Positions 16,770-24,852 of a DNA stretch of 42,956 nt are shown piece by piece (positions within the stretch are counted from its first letter, which is position 1; the number at the start of each line of letters is the position of its first letter). Made by a program: the position numbers and the translations under genes. The notes beneath the pieces are model-generated. The model was given only the letters and a program-made list of their open reading frames with translations. It did no database searches and had not been told where the DNA came from. The stretch spans positions 1 to 42,956 of the forward strand of contig CAZRKU010000015.1 of the NCBI GenBank assembly GCA_964600685.1. Reading direction: 5' to 3'. This DNA is from TMP-24 sp964600685 (GTDB taxonomy: Bacteria > Pseudomonadota > Alphaproteobacteria > Rhodobacterales > Rhodobacteraceae).

Positions 16770-18119
16770 ATGACCGACCTGCCCAATCACCGTTCGGCTC
16801 TTTTCTATCAGACCGACCACCCCCGCCCCGTGCTCGACCGGGCCGAGGGGATTTACATGTGGGATGCGCAGGGCAACCGTTTCATCGACGGATCGTCGGG
16901 GGCGATGGTCTGCAACATCGGCCATTCGAACCCGCGCGTGCTCGACGCCATGCGCCGCCAGATGGAGAAATCCACCTTCGGCTACCGGCTGCATTTCGTG
17001 ACCGAGGCGTCAGAGGCGCTGGCGACAAAGACCGTGGAACTCGCCTGGCCCGGCATGGATCGGGTCTTCTTCGTCTCCGGCGGATCCGAGGCGGTGGAAT
17101 CGGCGATGAAGCTCGCCCGCCAGTATGCCCTGGCCGTGGGGCAGGAAAGCCGCTGGAAAGTGATCTCGCGCTGGCCCTCCTATCACGGCTGCACGCTCGG
17201 CGCCCTGTCGATCACCGGCTATGACAGCCTGGCCGATCCCTTCCGCCCGATGATGGCGGACATGCCCAAGGTGCCCGCGCCGCGCGCCTGGCTGGACGGG
17301 CTGGATCCGGCCGATCCGGCAACCGGCCGGCATTATGCCGATCTTCTGGAGCAGAGGATTCTCGTCGAGGGGCCGGAGACGGTGTTGGCCTTCATCCTCG
17401 AACCGATCGGCGGGGCCTCGACCGGCGCGCTGGTGCCGCCCGCAGGATACATGGAGGCGGTGCGCGAGGTCTGCACCCGCCACGGCGTCCTGCTGATCCA
17501 TGACGAGGTCATGTCGGGTGGTGGACGGACGGGCCGGTTCTTCGGCGGCCAGCACTGGACGGCGGCGCCGGACATCCTCGCCATCTCGAAAGGTTTCGGC
17601 GCCGGCTACGTGCCGCTTGGCGCGATGGTGGCGCGGGGCGACATCGTGGATGCGGTGCTGGCCAGGGGCGGCTTCCTGCATGGCTTCACCTATGCGGGCA
17701 ACCCGCTGGCCTGCGCGACCGGTCTGGCCGTGATTGAAGAAATCGAACGCCAAAACCTGATGGATAAAGCCGTTTCGATCGGTGATCTTTTGAAAACAGA
17801 ACTTCTGGCCCTGATGGACCGTTTTCCCTTCATTGGCGATGTGCGCGGCATGGGCCTCTTGCTTGCCTTCGAACTCGTGGCCGACCGCGCCACAAAGGAA
17901 CCCTTCCCCGCCGCCTTCAAGGCCTTCGACCGGGTGACGGAGGCCGCCTATGCCCGTGGCCTGATCATCTATCCCCGCCGGTCGCGGGGCGGCTACTCCG
18001 GCGATCATCTGATCGTCGCGCCGCCGATGATCACGACAGCGTCACAGGTTGGCGAGATCATGGAAAAGCTGACCGACGCGCTGACCGACTTTGAGGGTCA
18101 GCTGCCCTCCCGCACCTGA
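16770..18119 (+). CDS. Class III (omega) aminotransferase
   Basis: The product (449 aa) is a PLP-dependent fold-type I transaminase of class III. Visible landmarks are YMWDAQGNRFIDGSSGAMV, SGGSEAVESAMKLARQY (PLP phosphate-binding loop), PSYHGCTLGALS, Asp245 in LIHDEVMSGGGRTG and the Schiff-base lysine Lys274 in AISKGFGAGYVPLGAM. The ATG at 16770 is preferred over 16764 because AAAAGGA lies 7 bases upstream. Relatives act on beta-alanine, putrescine, taurine or other omega-amines. It is the first gene of the LysR-linked operon with acetylpolyamine-type enzymes and a BKACE, which suggests amine or diamine use; the substrate is not identifiable from sequence. Confidence 0.93.
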   Translation: MTDLPNHRSALFYQTDHPRPVLDRAEGIYMWDAQGNRFIDGSSGAMVCNIGHSNPRVLDAMRRQMEKSTFGYRLHFVTEASEALATKTVELAWPGMDRVFFVSGGSEAVESAMKLARQYALAVGQESRWKVISRWPSYHGCTLGALSITGYDSLADPFRPMMADMPKVPAPRAWLDGLDPADPATGRHYADLLEQRILVEGPETVLAFILEPIGGASTGALVPPAGYMEAVREVCTRHGVLLIHDEVMSGGGRTGRFFGGQHWTAAPDILAISKGFGAGYVPLGAMVARGDIVDAVLARGGFLHGFTYAGNPLACATGLAVIEEIERQNLMDKAVSIGDLLKTELLALMDRFPFIGDVRGMGLLLAFELVADRATKEPFPAAFKAFDRVTEAAYARGLIIYPRRSRGGYSGDHLIVAPPMITTASQVGEIMEKLTDALTDFEGQLPSRT

Positions 18120-18132
18120 AAGGAACCGTCCG

Positions 18133-19632
18133 ATGTTGCGTGCCCTTCTTGCTGCCCTTCTCTTGGCCTCCGCTGCCGGGGCCGACGAACCCGTCCGGCT
18201 GAAAGTCCTGACCTTCAACATCTGGTATGGTGGCGATCAGGTGAATTTTCAGCAGGTGATCAAGGCGATCCGCGCCGCCGATGCCGATATCGTCGGCCTT
18301 CAGGAGCCGGACGGCAAGACCTTGGAAATCGCCGCCGCCACCGGGTATCCCTATGCCGACGTCCGCCGCCATATCCTGTCGAAATATCCGCTGTTCGACA
18401 GCGGCACGGGCCGCACGACCAGCCCCGGCGCGCCGCCCTATTCGACGGCAGGGCTTGACCCGGACCGGGTGCACGCCTGGGCGATGATCGCACCGGGCAA
18501 GGTGGTCGCGGTCGCGAACACCCACCTGACCTCCGATCCCTACGGCCCCGAACTCGTGCGCGACGGCAAGACCGCCGCCGAAGTGATCGCGAACGAGACG
18601 GAAACCCGCCTGCCCGAGGCCGAAGCCCTGATTGCCGGGCTGAAGCCGGTGATCGCCTCGGGTGCGCCGCTTGTCCTGACCAGCGATTTCAACGCGCCGT
18701 CGCACCGTGACTGGACCGATCTGGCGGCGCGGGCGCGCGGCCTGCCCTATCCGGTCGACTGGCCGGTCTCCAAGGCGATGGAGGCGGCGGGCTTTACCGA
18801 TACGTTCCGCGCCGCAAACCCCACGACCATCGCCGTGCCGGGCCTGACCTGGACGTCCGGGCGCCCCGATCCCTATGTGCCCGCCGGGGAAACCCATGAC
18901 CGCATCGACTTCATCTGGTCGGCCAATGCCAGGGTGATGGAAAGCGTGCTGGTGGGCGAGGCCGGAAATCCCGCCGTCGCGATCCAGATTTCCCCCTGGC
19001 CCTCCGACCATCGCGCCGTTCTGTCCACGCTCGAAGTCATCCCCGCCGATGCGCCGCCGCTGATCGCGGTCGAACCGACGCTGGTGGCACCGGGTGACAG
19101 CTTCCTGCTCAGGGTCAGCAGCCCGGCCGGGGCCACCTATTCCGCCTATGTCGTGCCTGCGGGCGCCAGCGCCGATCAGGCCCTGACCGGCATCGCCGAT
19201 GTGGATCCCGCCGACCGGCCGACCGTCAGGCTTTCCACGCTCGGGCTGGCGCCCGGCGCTTACGACGCCGTGCTTCTGGCCGAGGAGGGCAGGGAACTGG
19301 CCCGCACCGCCCTTTCGGTTGCCGCGCCCGACGGCAAGGCGACCCTCGCGCTGGCGCAAGACAAGGTCACTCCCGGTGCGGACATCGCCCTGACCTTCGC
19401 CGGCGCGCCGGGCTTCAAGCTCGACTGGATCGGCATCTACCGGGCGGGCGAACCCTCGGTCTACAACTACCTCGGCTTTGCCTACACCGGCGCGCGCCAC
19501 GACGGCGCAATCACCTTCCCCGCCGCCGACCTTTATGAAGAACTCGCCCCCGGCAGCTACGAGGCGCGGCTGATGTTCGACGACCATTACCGCACGCTGG
19601 CCATCGCCCCCTTCACCGTGACCGCCGAATGA
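18133..19632 (+). CDS. Secreted endonuclease/exonuclease/phosphatase-family protein
   Basis: The product (499 aa) has a signal peptide (MLRALLAALLLASAAGA, cleavage before DEPV) and an EEP-fold domain (about 22-295): LTFNIWYGGDQVNF, IVGLQEP (metal-binding Glu), VVAVANTHLTSDP, VLTSDFNAPSHRDW and SPWPSDHRAVLSTL with the catalytic Asp-His. A C-terminal all-beta part follows (about 310-499) with the motif DWIGIYRAGEP...YNYLGFAYTG and PGSYEARLMFDDHY, resembling SKICH-like domains seen on bacterial phosphoesterases. An extracytoplasmic phosphodiesterase or phosphatase is likely; its place in an amine operon is odd. AAAGGA precedes the ATG. Confidence 0.88.
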   Translation: MLRALLAALLLASAAGADEPVRLKVLTFNIWYGGDQVNFQQVIKAIRAADADIVGLQEPDGKTLEIAAATGYPYADVRRHILSKYPLFDSGTGRTTSPGAPPYSTAGLDPDRVHAWAMIAPGKVVAVANTHLTSDPYGPELVRDGKTAAEVIANETETRLPEAEALIAGLKPVIASGAPLVLTSDFNAPSHRDWTDLAARARGLPYPVDWPVSKAMEAAGFTDTFRAANPTTIAVPGLTWTSGRPDPYVPAGETHDRIDFIWSANARVMESVLVGEAGNPAVAIQISPWPSDHRAVLSTLEVIPADAPPLIAVEPTLVAPGDSFLLRVSSPAGATYSAYVVPAGASADQALTGIADVDPADRPTVRLSTLGLAPGAYDAVLLAEEGRELARTALSVAAPDGKATLALAQDKVTPGADIALTFAGAPGFKLDWIGIYRAGEPSVYNYLGFAYTGARHDGAITFPAADLYEELAPGSYEARLMFDDHYRTLAIAPFTVTAE

Positions 19633-20558
19633 TGTCGAAGATCATCATCTCCTGCGCCGTCACCGGCTCGATCCACACGCCGTCGATGTCGCCCCACCTG
19701 CCGATCACCGGCGATCAGATCGCGGGATCGGCCATCGACGCGGCCAAGGCTGGCGCGGCGATCCTGCATCTGCATGCCCGCCACCCCGACACCGGCCAGC
19801 CATCGGCCGATCCCGCCCATTGGGCGGGGTTCCTGCCGGCAATCCGGCAAGGCTGCGATGCGGTCGTCAACATGACCACCGGCGGCTCGGCGGTGATGAC
19901 GCTGGACCAGCGCCTCGCCGCGCCGAAACGGTTCCGCCCCGAGATGTGCAGCCTGAACATGGGTTCGATGAACTTCGCCCTTTACCCGATGGCCGCGCGG
20001 GTCAAGGACTGGAAACATCCTTGGGAAAGGCCGTTCCTCGAAAACTCTGACGATCTTGTTTTCAAGAATACACCCAAGGACATAGCTCATGTTCTTCATG
20101 AGATGGGCGAGGTGCGCGGCGCGCGGTTCGAATTTGAATGTTACGACATCGGCCATCTGACGATGCTTCGGCATTTCGTGCAGCGCGGCGCGGTCAGGCC
20201 GCCCTTCTTCCTGCAGTTCGTCTTTGGCGTGCTGGGCGGCATGGCGGCGGAACCCGATACGCTGACCCATCTCAAACGCACCGCCGACCGGATGTTCGGA
20301 TCGGACTACCACTTCTCCGTCCTCGCCGCCGGGCGGGCGCAGATTCCCATGGCCACCATGGCCGCCGCGATGGGCGGGCATGTGCGCGTCGGGCTGGAGG
20401 ACAACCTTTACCTGTCCAAGGGCGCGCTGGCCGAAAGCAACGCCCAGCAGGTCGGGCTGATCCGCCGGATCGCCGAGGGGCTGGGACGGATGGTGGCGAC
20501 ACCGGCTGAGGCACGGGTGATGCTGGACCTGAAGGGCGCGGACGGGGTGGCGTTTTGA
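19629..20558 (+). CDS. Beta-keto acid cleavage enzyme (BKACE, DUF849)
   Basis: The product (309 aa) belongs to the BKACE family, metal-dependent TIM-barrel enzymes that cleave a beta-keto acid with acetyl-CoA to give acetoacetate and a new acyl-CoA. The family strings are IISCAVTGSIHTPSMSPHLP, the metal-binding HLH (His47, His49) in ILHLHARHP, VNMTTGG, FECYDIGHL and VRVGLEDNLYL with the third metal ligand Glu. Members include 3-keto-5-aminohexanoate and 3-dehydrocarnitine cleavage enzymes. The ATG overlaps the upstream stop (ATGA); a second ATG follows directly. With the aminotransferase, it could handle the keto product of an amine, but the substrate side chain is not predictable by eye. Confidence 0.92.
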   Translation: MMSKIIISCAVTGSIHTPSMSPHLPITGDQIAGSAIDAAKAGAAILHLHARHPDTGQPSADPAHWAGFLPAIRQGCDAVVNMTTGGSAVMTLDQRLAAPKRFRPEMCSLNMGSMNFALYPMAARVKDWKHPWERPFLENSDDLVFKNTPKDIAHVLHEMGEVRGARFEFECYDIGHLTMLRHFVQRGAVRPPFFLQFVFGVLGGMAAEPDTLTHLKRTADRMFGSDYHFSVLAAGRAQIPMATMAAAMGGHVRVGLEDNLYLSKGALAESNAQQVGLIRRIAEGLGRMVATPAEARVMLDLKGADGVAF

Positions 20559-21016
20559 TCCGCTACCGCCCCGCGACGGCGACCGACGTGCCGCCTCTGC
20601 GCCGGTTCTTGCAGGCGCTCTCCGACCATGACGGCGGGCCGGAGGTCGCGTCCGTGGCCGCGCTGACGCAAGCCGGGTTCGGTCCGCGCCCGCTGTTCCA
20701 CGCGATCCTTGCCGAACAAGCGGGTCAGACCCTTGGCATGATCCTCTATTTTCCCGAATTTTCGACCCATCGTGGCCAGTCGGGCCTTTACGTGCAGGAC
20801 ATCTATGTAAGCGAGGCCGCGCGGGGCCTTGGCGTCGGCACCGGCCTGCTCGCCGCCGCGATGCGCCAGCAGGACTGGGGCGCGGCCTATCTGACGCTTG
20901 GGGTCGATCCGGCCAACTCCAGCGCCAAGACCTATTACGCCAATCGCGGCTTCCGTCCGCGCGGTTACGAATTCCTCATCCTCGACGGCAGGGATCTGGA
21001 GGCGCTTCTCACATGA
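20555..21016 (+). CDS. GNAT-family N-acetyltransferase
   Basis: The product (153 aa) is a single GNAT domain: IRYRPATATDVPPLRRFLQAL at the N-terminus (shown here in part), the central LYVQDIYVSEAARGLGVGTGLLAAAM with the acetyl-CoA-binding R-G-x-G-V/T motif, and NSSAKTYYANRGFRPRGYEF. It is close in style to spermidine/diamine acetyltransferases, but substrate cannot be fixed. The TTG start at 20555 overlaps the BKACE stop (TTGA) and GGGGTGG lies just upstream. Directly followed (ATGA overlap) by a deacetylase of the acetylpolyamine type, which suggests an acetylation/deacetylation pair on one amine. Confidence 0.87.
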   Translation: MIRYRPATATDVPPLRRFLQALSDHDGGPEVASVAALTQAGFGPRPLFHAILAEQAGQTLGMILYFPEFSTHRGQSGLYVQDIYVSEAARGLGVGTGLLAAAMRQQDWGAAYLTLGVDPANSSAKTYYANRGFRPRGYEFLILDGRDLEALLT

Positions 21017-22029
21017 TCACCGTGTTCGACGACGCCCAGCGCGCGCATGATCCGCAGTTCTTCCTCTCCTCCGGCGCGCAATACCCCTGCCCGGAAAAGC
21101 CCGCGCGGATCGACGTGCTGCGGGGCGCGGTCAGACGGCTGGGCGGCCCGGTAATGGCGCCTGCCGATGCGGGGCCAGACCCGATCCGCGCCGTCCATCC
21201 CGACCGCTACCTGACGTTCCTGCAAGGCATCTACCAGCGCTGGACACGGATCGAGGGGGCATCCGCCGAAGTCATCCCCAATATCCACCCCGCGACACGC
21301 GAGGACGGCTATCCCAAATCCGCTGTGGGTCAGGCCGGGTTCCACATGACCGACACTTCCTGCCCGATCGCGCGCCACACCTGGCCTGCGGCTTACGCCA
21401 GCGCCCAGACCGCGATCCACGCCGCCCGCCTGATCACGGGCGGGGAACGGGCGGCCTATGCGCTCTGCCGTCCGCCGGGGCATCATGCCTTCGCCGAACT
21501 GGCGGGCGGGTTCTGCTACCTGAACAACTCCGCCATCGCCGCGCAGGTGCTGACCGGCGCGGGCCGCCGCGTGGCGATCCTCGACGTGGACCTGCATCAC
21601 GGCAACGGCACGCAGGGCATCTTCTATGACCGGGGCGATGTGCTGACGGTTTCGATCCATGTCCATCCCGAACGGTTCTATCCTTTCTTCTGGGGCTATC
21701 CGGACGAGACGGGAACCGGTGACGGCAGCGGCGCAAACCTCAACCTCTGCCTTGAACGCGGCACCGGCGATCAGGGCTTTCTCGCCGCGCTCGACATCAC
21801 ACTCGACCGGATCGCGGTATTCGGGGCGGACACTCTGGTTCTTGCCCTTGGTCTCGATGCGTTCGCGGGCGATCCGTTCGCCGGGCTGAGCGTCTCCACC
21901 GGCGGCTTTCGCCAGATCGCCCGCGCGGTCCGCAGGCTTGGCCTCCCCAGCCTGATCGTGCAGGAAGGCGGCTACCTCTGCCCGGAACTTGGGCAGAATC
22001 TGGAAGCCGTCCTGGGGGAGTGGATGTGA
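21013..22029 (+). CDS. Histone deacetylase-like acetylpolyamine amidohydrolase
   Basis: The product (338 aa) is a zinc hydrolase of the arginase/deacetylase fold. The catalytic His pair is in RPPGHHAF (His157, His158), zinc ligands are Asp193 and His195 in ILDVDLHHGNGTQ and Asp282 in LALGLDAFAGDP, and the FCYLNNSAIAAQ motif is intact. Length and the absence of extra domains fit bacterial acetylpolyamine amidohydrolases that release acetate from N-acetylated putrescine, cadaverine or related amines. It overlaps the acetyltransferase gene by four bases and the exporter gene by four bases. Confidence 0.91.
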   Translation: MITVFDDAQRAHDPQFFLSSGAQYPCPEKPARIDVLRGAVRRLGGPVMAPADAGPDPIRAVHPDRYLTFLQGIYQRWTRIEGASAEVIPNIHPATREDGYPKSAVGQAGFHMTDTSCPIARHTWPAAYASAQTAIHAARLITGGERAAYALCRPPGHHAFAELAGGFCYLNNSAIAAQVLTGAGRRVAILDVDLHHGNGTQGIFYDRGDVLTVSIHVHPERFYPFFWGYPDETGTGDGSGANLNLCLERGTGDQGFLAALDITLDRIAVFGADTLVLALGLDAFAGDPFAGLSVSTGGFRQIARAVRRLGLPSLIVQEGGYLCPELGQNLEAVLGEWM

Positions 22030-22913
22030 CCGCACAAGGTTTCGGGCAAGCCCAAAGGCCGCTCATCGGTGTCTTTCTCATGCTGGCCGCCATGGCGATC
22101 CTGCCGGGCATCGACGTGATCGCCAAGAACCTGGGTCAGCAGGACATGCCCGTCACCCAGATCGTCTGGGCGCGGATGTTCTTCGGCGCGGTGCTGACCC
22201 TGCCCTTCGTGCTCCGGCAGGCCGGCCCCCGGTCATTGGTGCCGGAACGTCCGGTCTTTCACACCGTGCGCGCCGGTTTTCTGATGCTGGCGACCTTTTG
22301 CTTCTTCTCCTCGCTGAAGTTCCTGCCGATCGCCGATGCTTTGGCGATCTTCTTCGTTCAGCCCCTGGTCCTGACCGCGCTCTCGCCGTTCGTCCTCGGC
22401 GAAAGGGTTGGCCCTCGCCGCTGGGCGGCGGTCGCCGCCGGGTTTCTCGGCACCCTGATTATCATCCGGCCGGGCATTGGCGGTCTGAACCCCGGCAGTC
22501 TGCTGGCGCTTGCAGCGGGTACAAGCCTTGCGTTCTACTTCCTGATGACCCGGCGCATCGCCGGAAGCGCACCCGCGATGGTCACGACCTTTCACACCAT
22601 GCTGATCGGCGCCGCCCTCTCAAGCGTCCTCGCGGCGGCGGTCTGGGTCAGGCCGGATGGCGAACAATGGCTCCTCTTCGCAGCGCTCGGCCTGATCGCA
22701 GGGCTCGGCCACTATCTGATCACCCGCGCCTACGATTTCGCCGAAGCCTCGCTGCTGGCCCCTCTGGCCTATACCGAGATGATCACCTCCGTCGCCCTCG
22801 GCTGGTGGTTCTTCGGCGATTTCCCGGATGCCTGGACCTTTGTCGGCGTGGCGATCCTGATTTCCTGCGCGATCTATATTTCGGTTCGGGAACGGCAGGC
22901 AGGTGCGGGTTAA
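22026..22913 (+). CDS. EamA/DMT-family transporter
   Basis: The product (295 aa) has ten hydrophobic segments in two EamA repeats: the first with FLMLAAMAILPGIDVIAK and FCFFSSLKFLPIADALAIFF, the second with FYFLMTRRIAG and YLITRAYDFAEASLLAPLAY, ending in GWWFFGDFPDAWTFVGVAIL. Such carriers export amino acids, amines or metabolites. The GTG at 22026 overlaps the deacetylase stop (GTGA) and has GGGGAG five bases upstream, so it is preferred to the GTG at 22020. It ends the LysR-linked operon. Confidence 0.9.
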   Translation: MTAQGFGQAQRPLIGVFLMLAAMAILPGIDVIAKNLGQQDMPVTQIVWARMFFGAVLTLPFVLRQAGPRSLVPERPVFHTVRAGFLMLATFCFFSSLKFLPIADALAIFFVQPLVLTALSPFVLGERVGPRRWAAVAAGFLGTLIIIRPGIGGLNPGSLLALAAGTSLAFYFLMTRRIAGSAPAMVTTFHTMLIGAALSSVLAAAVWVRPDGEQWLLFAALGLIAGLGHYLITRAYDFAEASLLAPLAYTEMITSVALGWWFFGDFPDAWTFVGVAILISCAIYISVRERQAGAG

Positions 22914-23021
22914 GGGAGCGCTCAAACCGGCCGCAGGTGAACAAACCCACAGAACGCGCCGACAACTCATTGAAATATAGGTAGCGCCAGTACCCCGCCG
23001 TGGGACACTCCCTTGCCCAAG

Positions 23022-23053
23022 AAGAATGCCGCCCCGGTCGGGGCGGCATTCTT
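23022..23053 (-). terminator. Terminator hairpin downstream of efp
   Basis: A perfect 14-bp stem, AAGAATGCCGCCCC (23022-23035) and its complement (23040-23053) with a GGTC loop, lies 28 bases past the efp stop. A T-rich TTCTTCTTG tail follows on the minus strand. It can also end transcription from the EamA gene on the other strand. The rest of 22914-23080 shows no gene. Confidence 0.85.
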
Positions 23054-23080
23054 GCGGGTCGCGGCGGAAGCCCGAAAGGC

Positions 23081-23650
23081 TCAGTCCCGTGCGCGTTCCT
23101 GATAGCTGTAGTCTTCGGTATTGATCACGATCCGCGTGCCCGCCCCGATATGCGGCGGCACCATGACCCGGATCCCGTTCGAACAGATCGCGGGCTTGTA
23201 GGACGACGACGCCGTCTGCCCCTTCACCACCGGCTCGGTCTCGGTGATCTCGACCGTCACGCGCTGCGGCAGCTCGAGGGCGATGGCCACCCCTTCGAAG
23301 GTGCGCAGATAGACCTTGATCCCCTCGGTCAGGAACACCGCGTCGTCGCCCACGACATCGGGATGGACGGCAATCTGTTCATAGGTGTTCGGCTCCATGA
23401 AATGGTGCCCCTCGCCGTCGGAATAGAGATAGTCATATTCCCGCTCGTCCACGGTCGCCTTTTCCACCATCTCGGTCGTGCGCCAGCGCTCCGACACTTT
23501 CACCCCGTCCGAAATGCGGCGCATGTCGACGGAGGTGGTGGGCGTGCCCTTGCCGGGATGGAAGTTTTCGGATTTCAGCACCGCGTAAAGCTTGCCGTCC
23601 AGTTCGACGACATTGCCCTTGCGCAGCGACGAGGCGATGACTTTTACCAT
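23081..23650 (-). CDS. efp: Translation elongation factor P
   Basis: The product (189 aa) is EF-P, which binds ribosomes stalled on polyproline and stimulates peptide bond formation. The three-domain sequence is intact: N-terminal KOW-like domain with the loop HPGKG carrying Lys34, the lysine that EpmA modifies; then TVDEREYDYLYSDGEGHHFM and YEQIAVHPDVVGDD; and the C-terminal OB part YKPAICSNGIRVMVPPHIGAGTRI (listed in part). AAGGAA lies upstream of the ATG. It is divergent from epmA, its modifying enzyme. Confidence 0.97.
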   Translation of the reverse strand: MVKVIASSLRKGNVVELDGKLYAVLKSENFHPGKGTPTTSVDMRRISDGVKVSERWRTTEMVEKATVDEREYDYLYSDGEGHHFMEPNTYEQIAVHPDVVGDDAVFLTEGIKVYLRTFEGVAIALELPQRVTVEITETEPVVKGQTASSSYKPAICSNGIRVMVPPHIGAGTRIVINTEDYSYQERARD

Positions 23651-23677
23651 GCTGGTTCCTTGCAGTCTGTCCGGCCC

Positions 23678-23690
23678 TTGGCTAAGCCAA
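23678..23690. promoter_or_regulatory. Short palindrome between efp and epmA
   Basis: TTGGCT and AGCCAA around a single A form a perfect 13-bp palindrome about 30 bases upstream of the efp ATG, in the 118-bp divergent spacer. It may be a control site for either gene; no clear -35/-10 pair was found. Confidence 0.3.
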
Positions 23691-23768
23691 AAGCAATAGT
23701 CACGGGTCTGATCGGGCAGGCCTTAGCCGATCCCACCTGAAATCTCCAGCCGAAAGCGCGCCCCGCCC

Positions 23769-24824
23769 ATGCCGCCCAAGACCAACCCCTCTCCCGCCTG
23801 GTGGCAACCCCGTGTCCATGCCGACCGGCGCCCGCTTCTTCTGACGCGCAACCGCATCCAGGCCGCGATCCGGCACTGGCTGGCCGAGCGGGAGTTCATC
23901 GAGGTCGACCCCGCCGCCCTGCAGGTCAGTCCGGGCAACGAGGCGCATCTGCACGGGTTTCAGACCGCCGCCATCGGCAATGACGGGCAGGCGCGGCCGA
24001 TGTATCTGCACACCTCGCCCGAGTTTGCGATGAAGAAGCTGCTCGCGGCGGGCGAGAACCGCATCGCCGCCTTCGCCCATGTCTGGCGCAACCGCGAGCG
24101 CGGGGCGCTGCACAGCCCGGAATTCACCATGCTGGAATGGTATCGGGTGGGCGAGGATTATTCCGCTCTCATGGATGATTGCGCGGATTTCCTCAAGCTC
24201 GCGGCTCGCGCGGCAAAGACTGCCATCCTGCGCCATCGCGACCGGACCTGCGACCCGTTCGCACCGCCCGAACGGCTGAGCGTGGCCGAGGCGTTCGGGC
24301 GTTTCGCCGGCATCGACCTTCTGGCCAGCATCGGGGCGGACGGATCGACCGATGCGGCGGCCCTGGCGCGCGCGGCGCTGGGTGCCGGGGTCAGGACGGC
24401 CCCCGATGACACCTGGTCGGACATGCTGTCGCGCGTTCTTGTCGAACGGGTGGAGCCGAACCTCGGCCTCGGGCGGATGACCTTTCTTGACCGCTATCCT
24501 GCCGCCGAAGCCGCTCTGGCCCGCCGCACCGCCGACGACCCGCGTGTGGCGGAACGGTTCGAGCTTTATGCCTGCGGGGTGGAACTGGCCAACGGCTTTG
24601 GCGAGCTGACCAACCCCGACGAGCAGCGCCGCCGCTTCGGGCTGGAGATGGACGAGAAAGAACGGGTCTACGGTGAGCGTTACCCGCTGGACGAGGACTT
24701 CCTTCAGGCGCTTGCCCTGATGCCGCCCGCGTCCGGCATTGCCCTTGGCTTCGACCGGCTGGTGATGCTGGCCACCGGCGCACCGCGCATCGACGACGTG
24801 ATCTGGACGCCGGTTGCGGGCTGA
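23769..24824 (+). CDS. epmA: EF-P--(R)-beta-lysine ligase EpmA
   Basis: The product (351 aa) is a lysyl-tRNA-synthetase-like enzyme without an anticodon-binding domain (formerly PoxA/GenX/YjeA), which attaches (R)-beta-lysine to Lys34 of EF-P. Class II motifs are visible: motif 2 in AHVWRNRERGALHSPEFTML and motif 3 in GIALGFDRLVMLATGA; the amino acid pocket region MYLHTSPEFAMKKLL and GVELANGFGELTNPDEQ is also typical. It is divergent from efp. The lysine aminomutase EpmB, often next to it in Rhodobacterales as I recall, is not here. Confidence 0.94.
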   Translation: MPPKTNPSPAWWQPRVHADRRPLLLTRNRIQAAIRHWLAEREFIEVDPAALQVSPGNEAHLHGFQTAAIGNDGQARPMYLHTSPEFAMKKLLAAGENRIAAFAHVWRNRERGALHSPEFTMLEWYRVGEDYSALMDDCADFLKLAARAAKTAILRHRDRTCDPFAPPERLSVAEAFGRFAGIDLLASIGADGSTDAAALARAALGAGVRTAPDDTWSDMLSRVLVERVEPNLGLGRMTFLDRYPAAEAALARRTADDPRVAERFELYACGVELANGFGELTNPDEQRRRFGLEMDEKERVYGERYPLDEDFLQALALMPPASGIALGFDRLVMLATGAPRIDDVIWTPVAG

Positions 24825-24852
24825 ATGACGCTTGCCTGCGGGGACTGAACGC

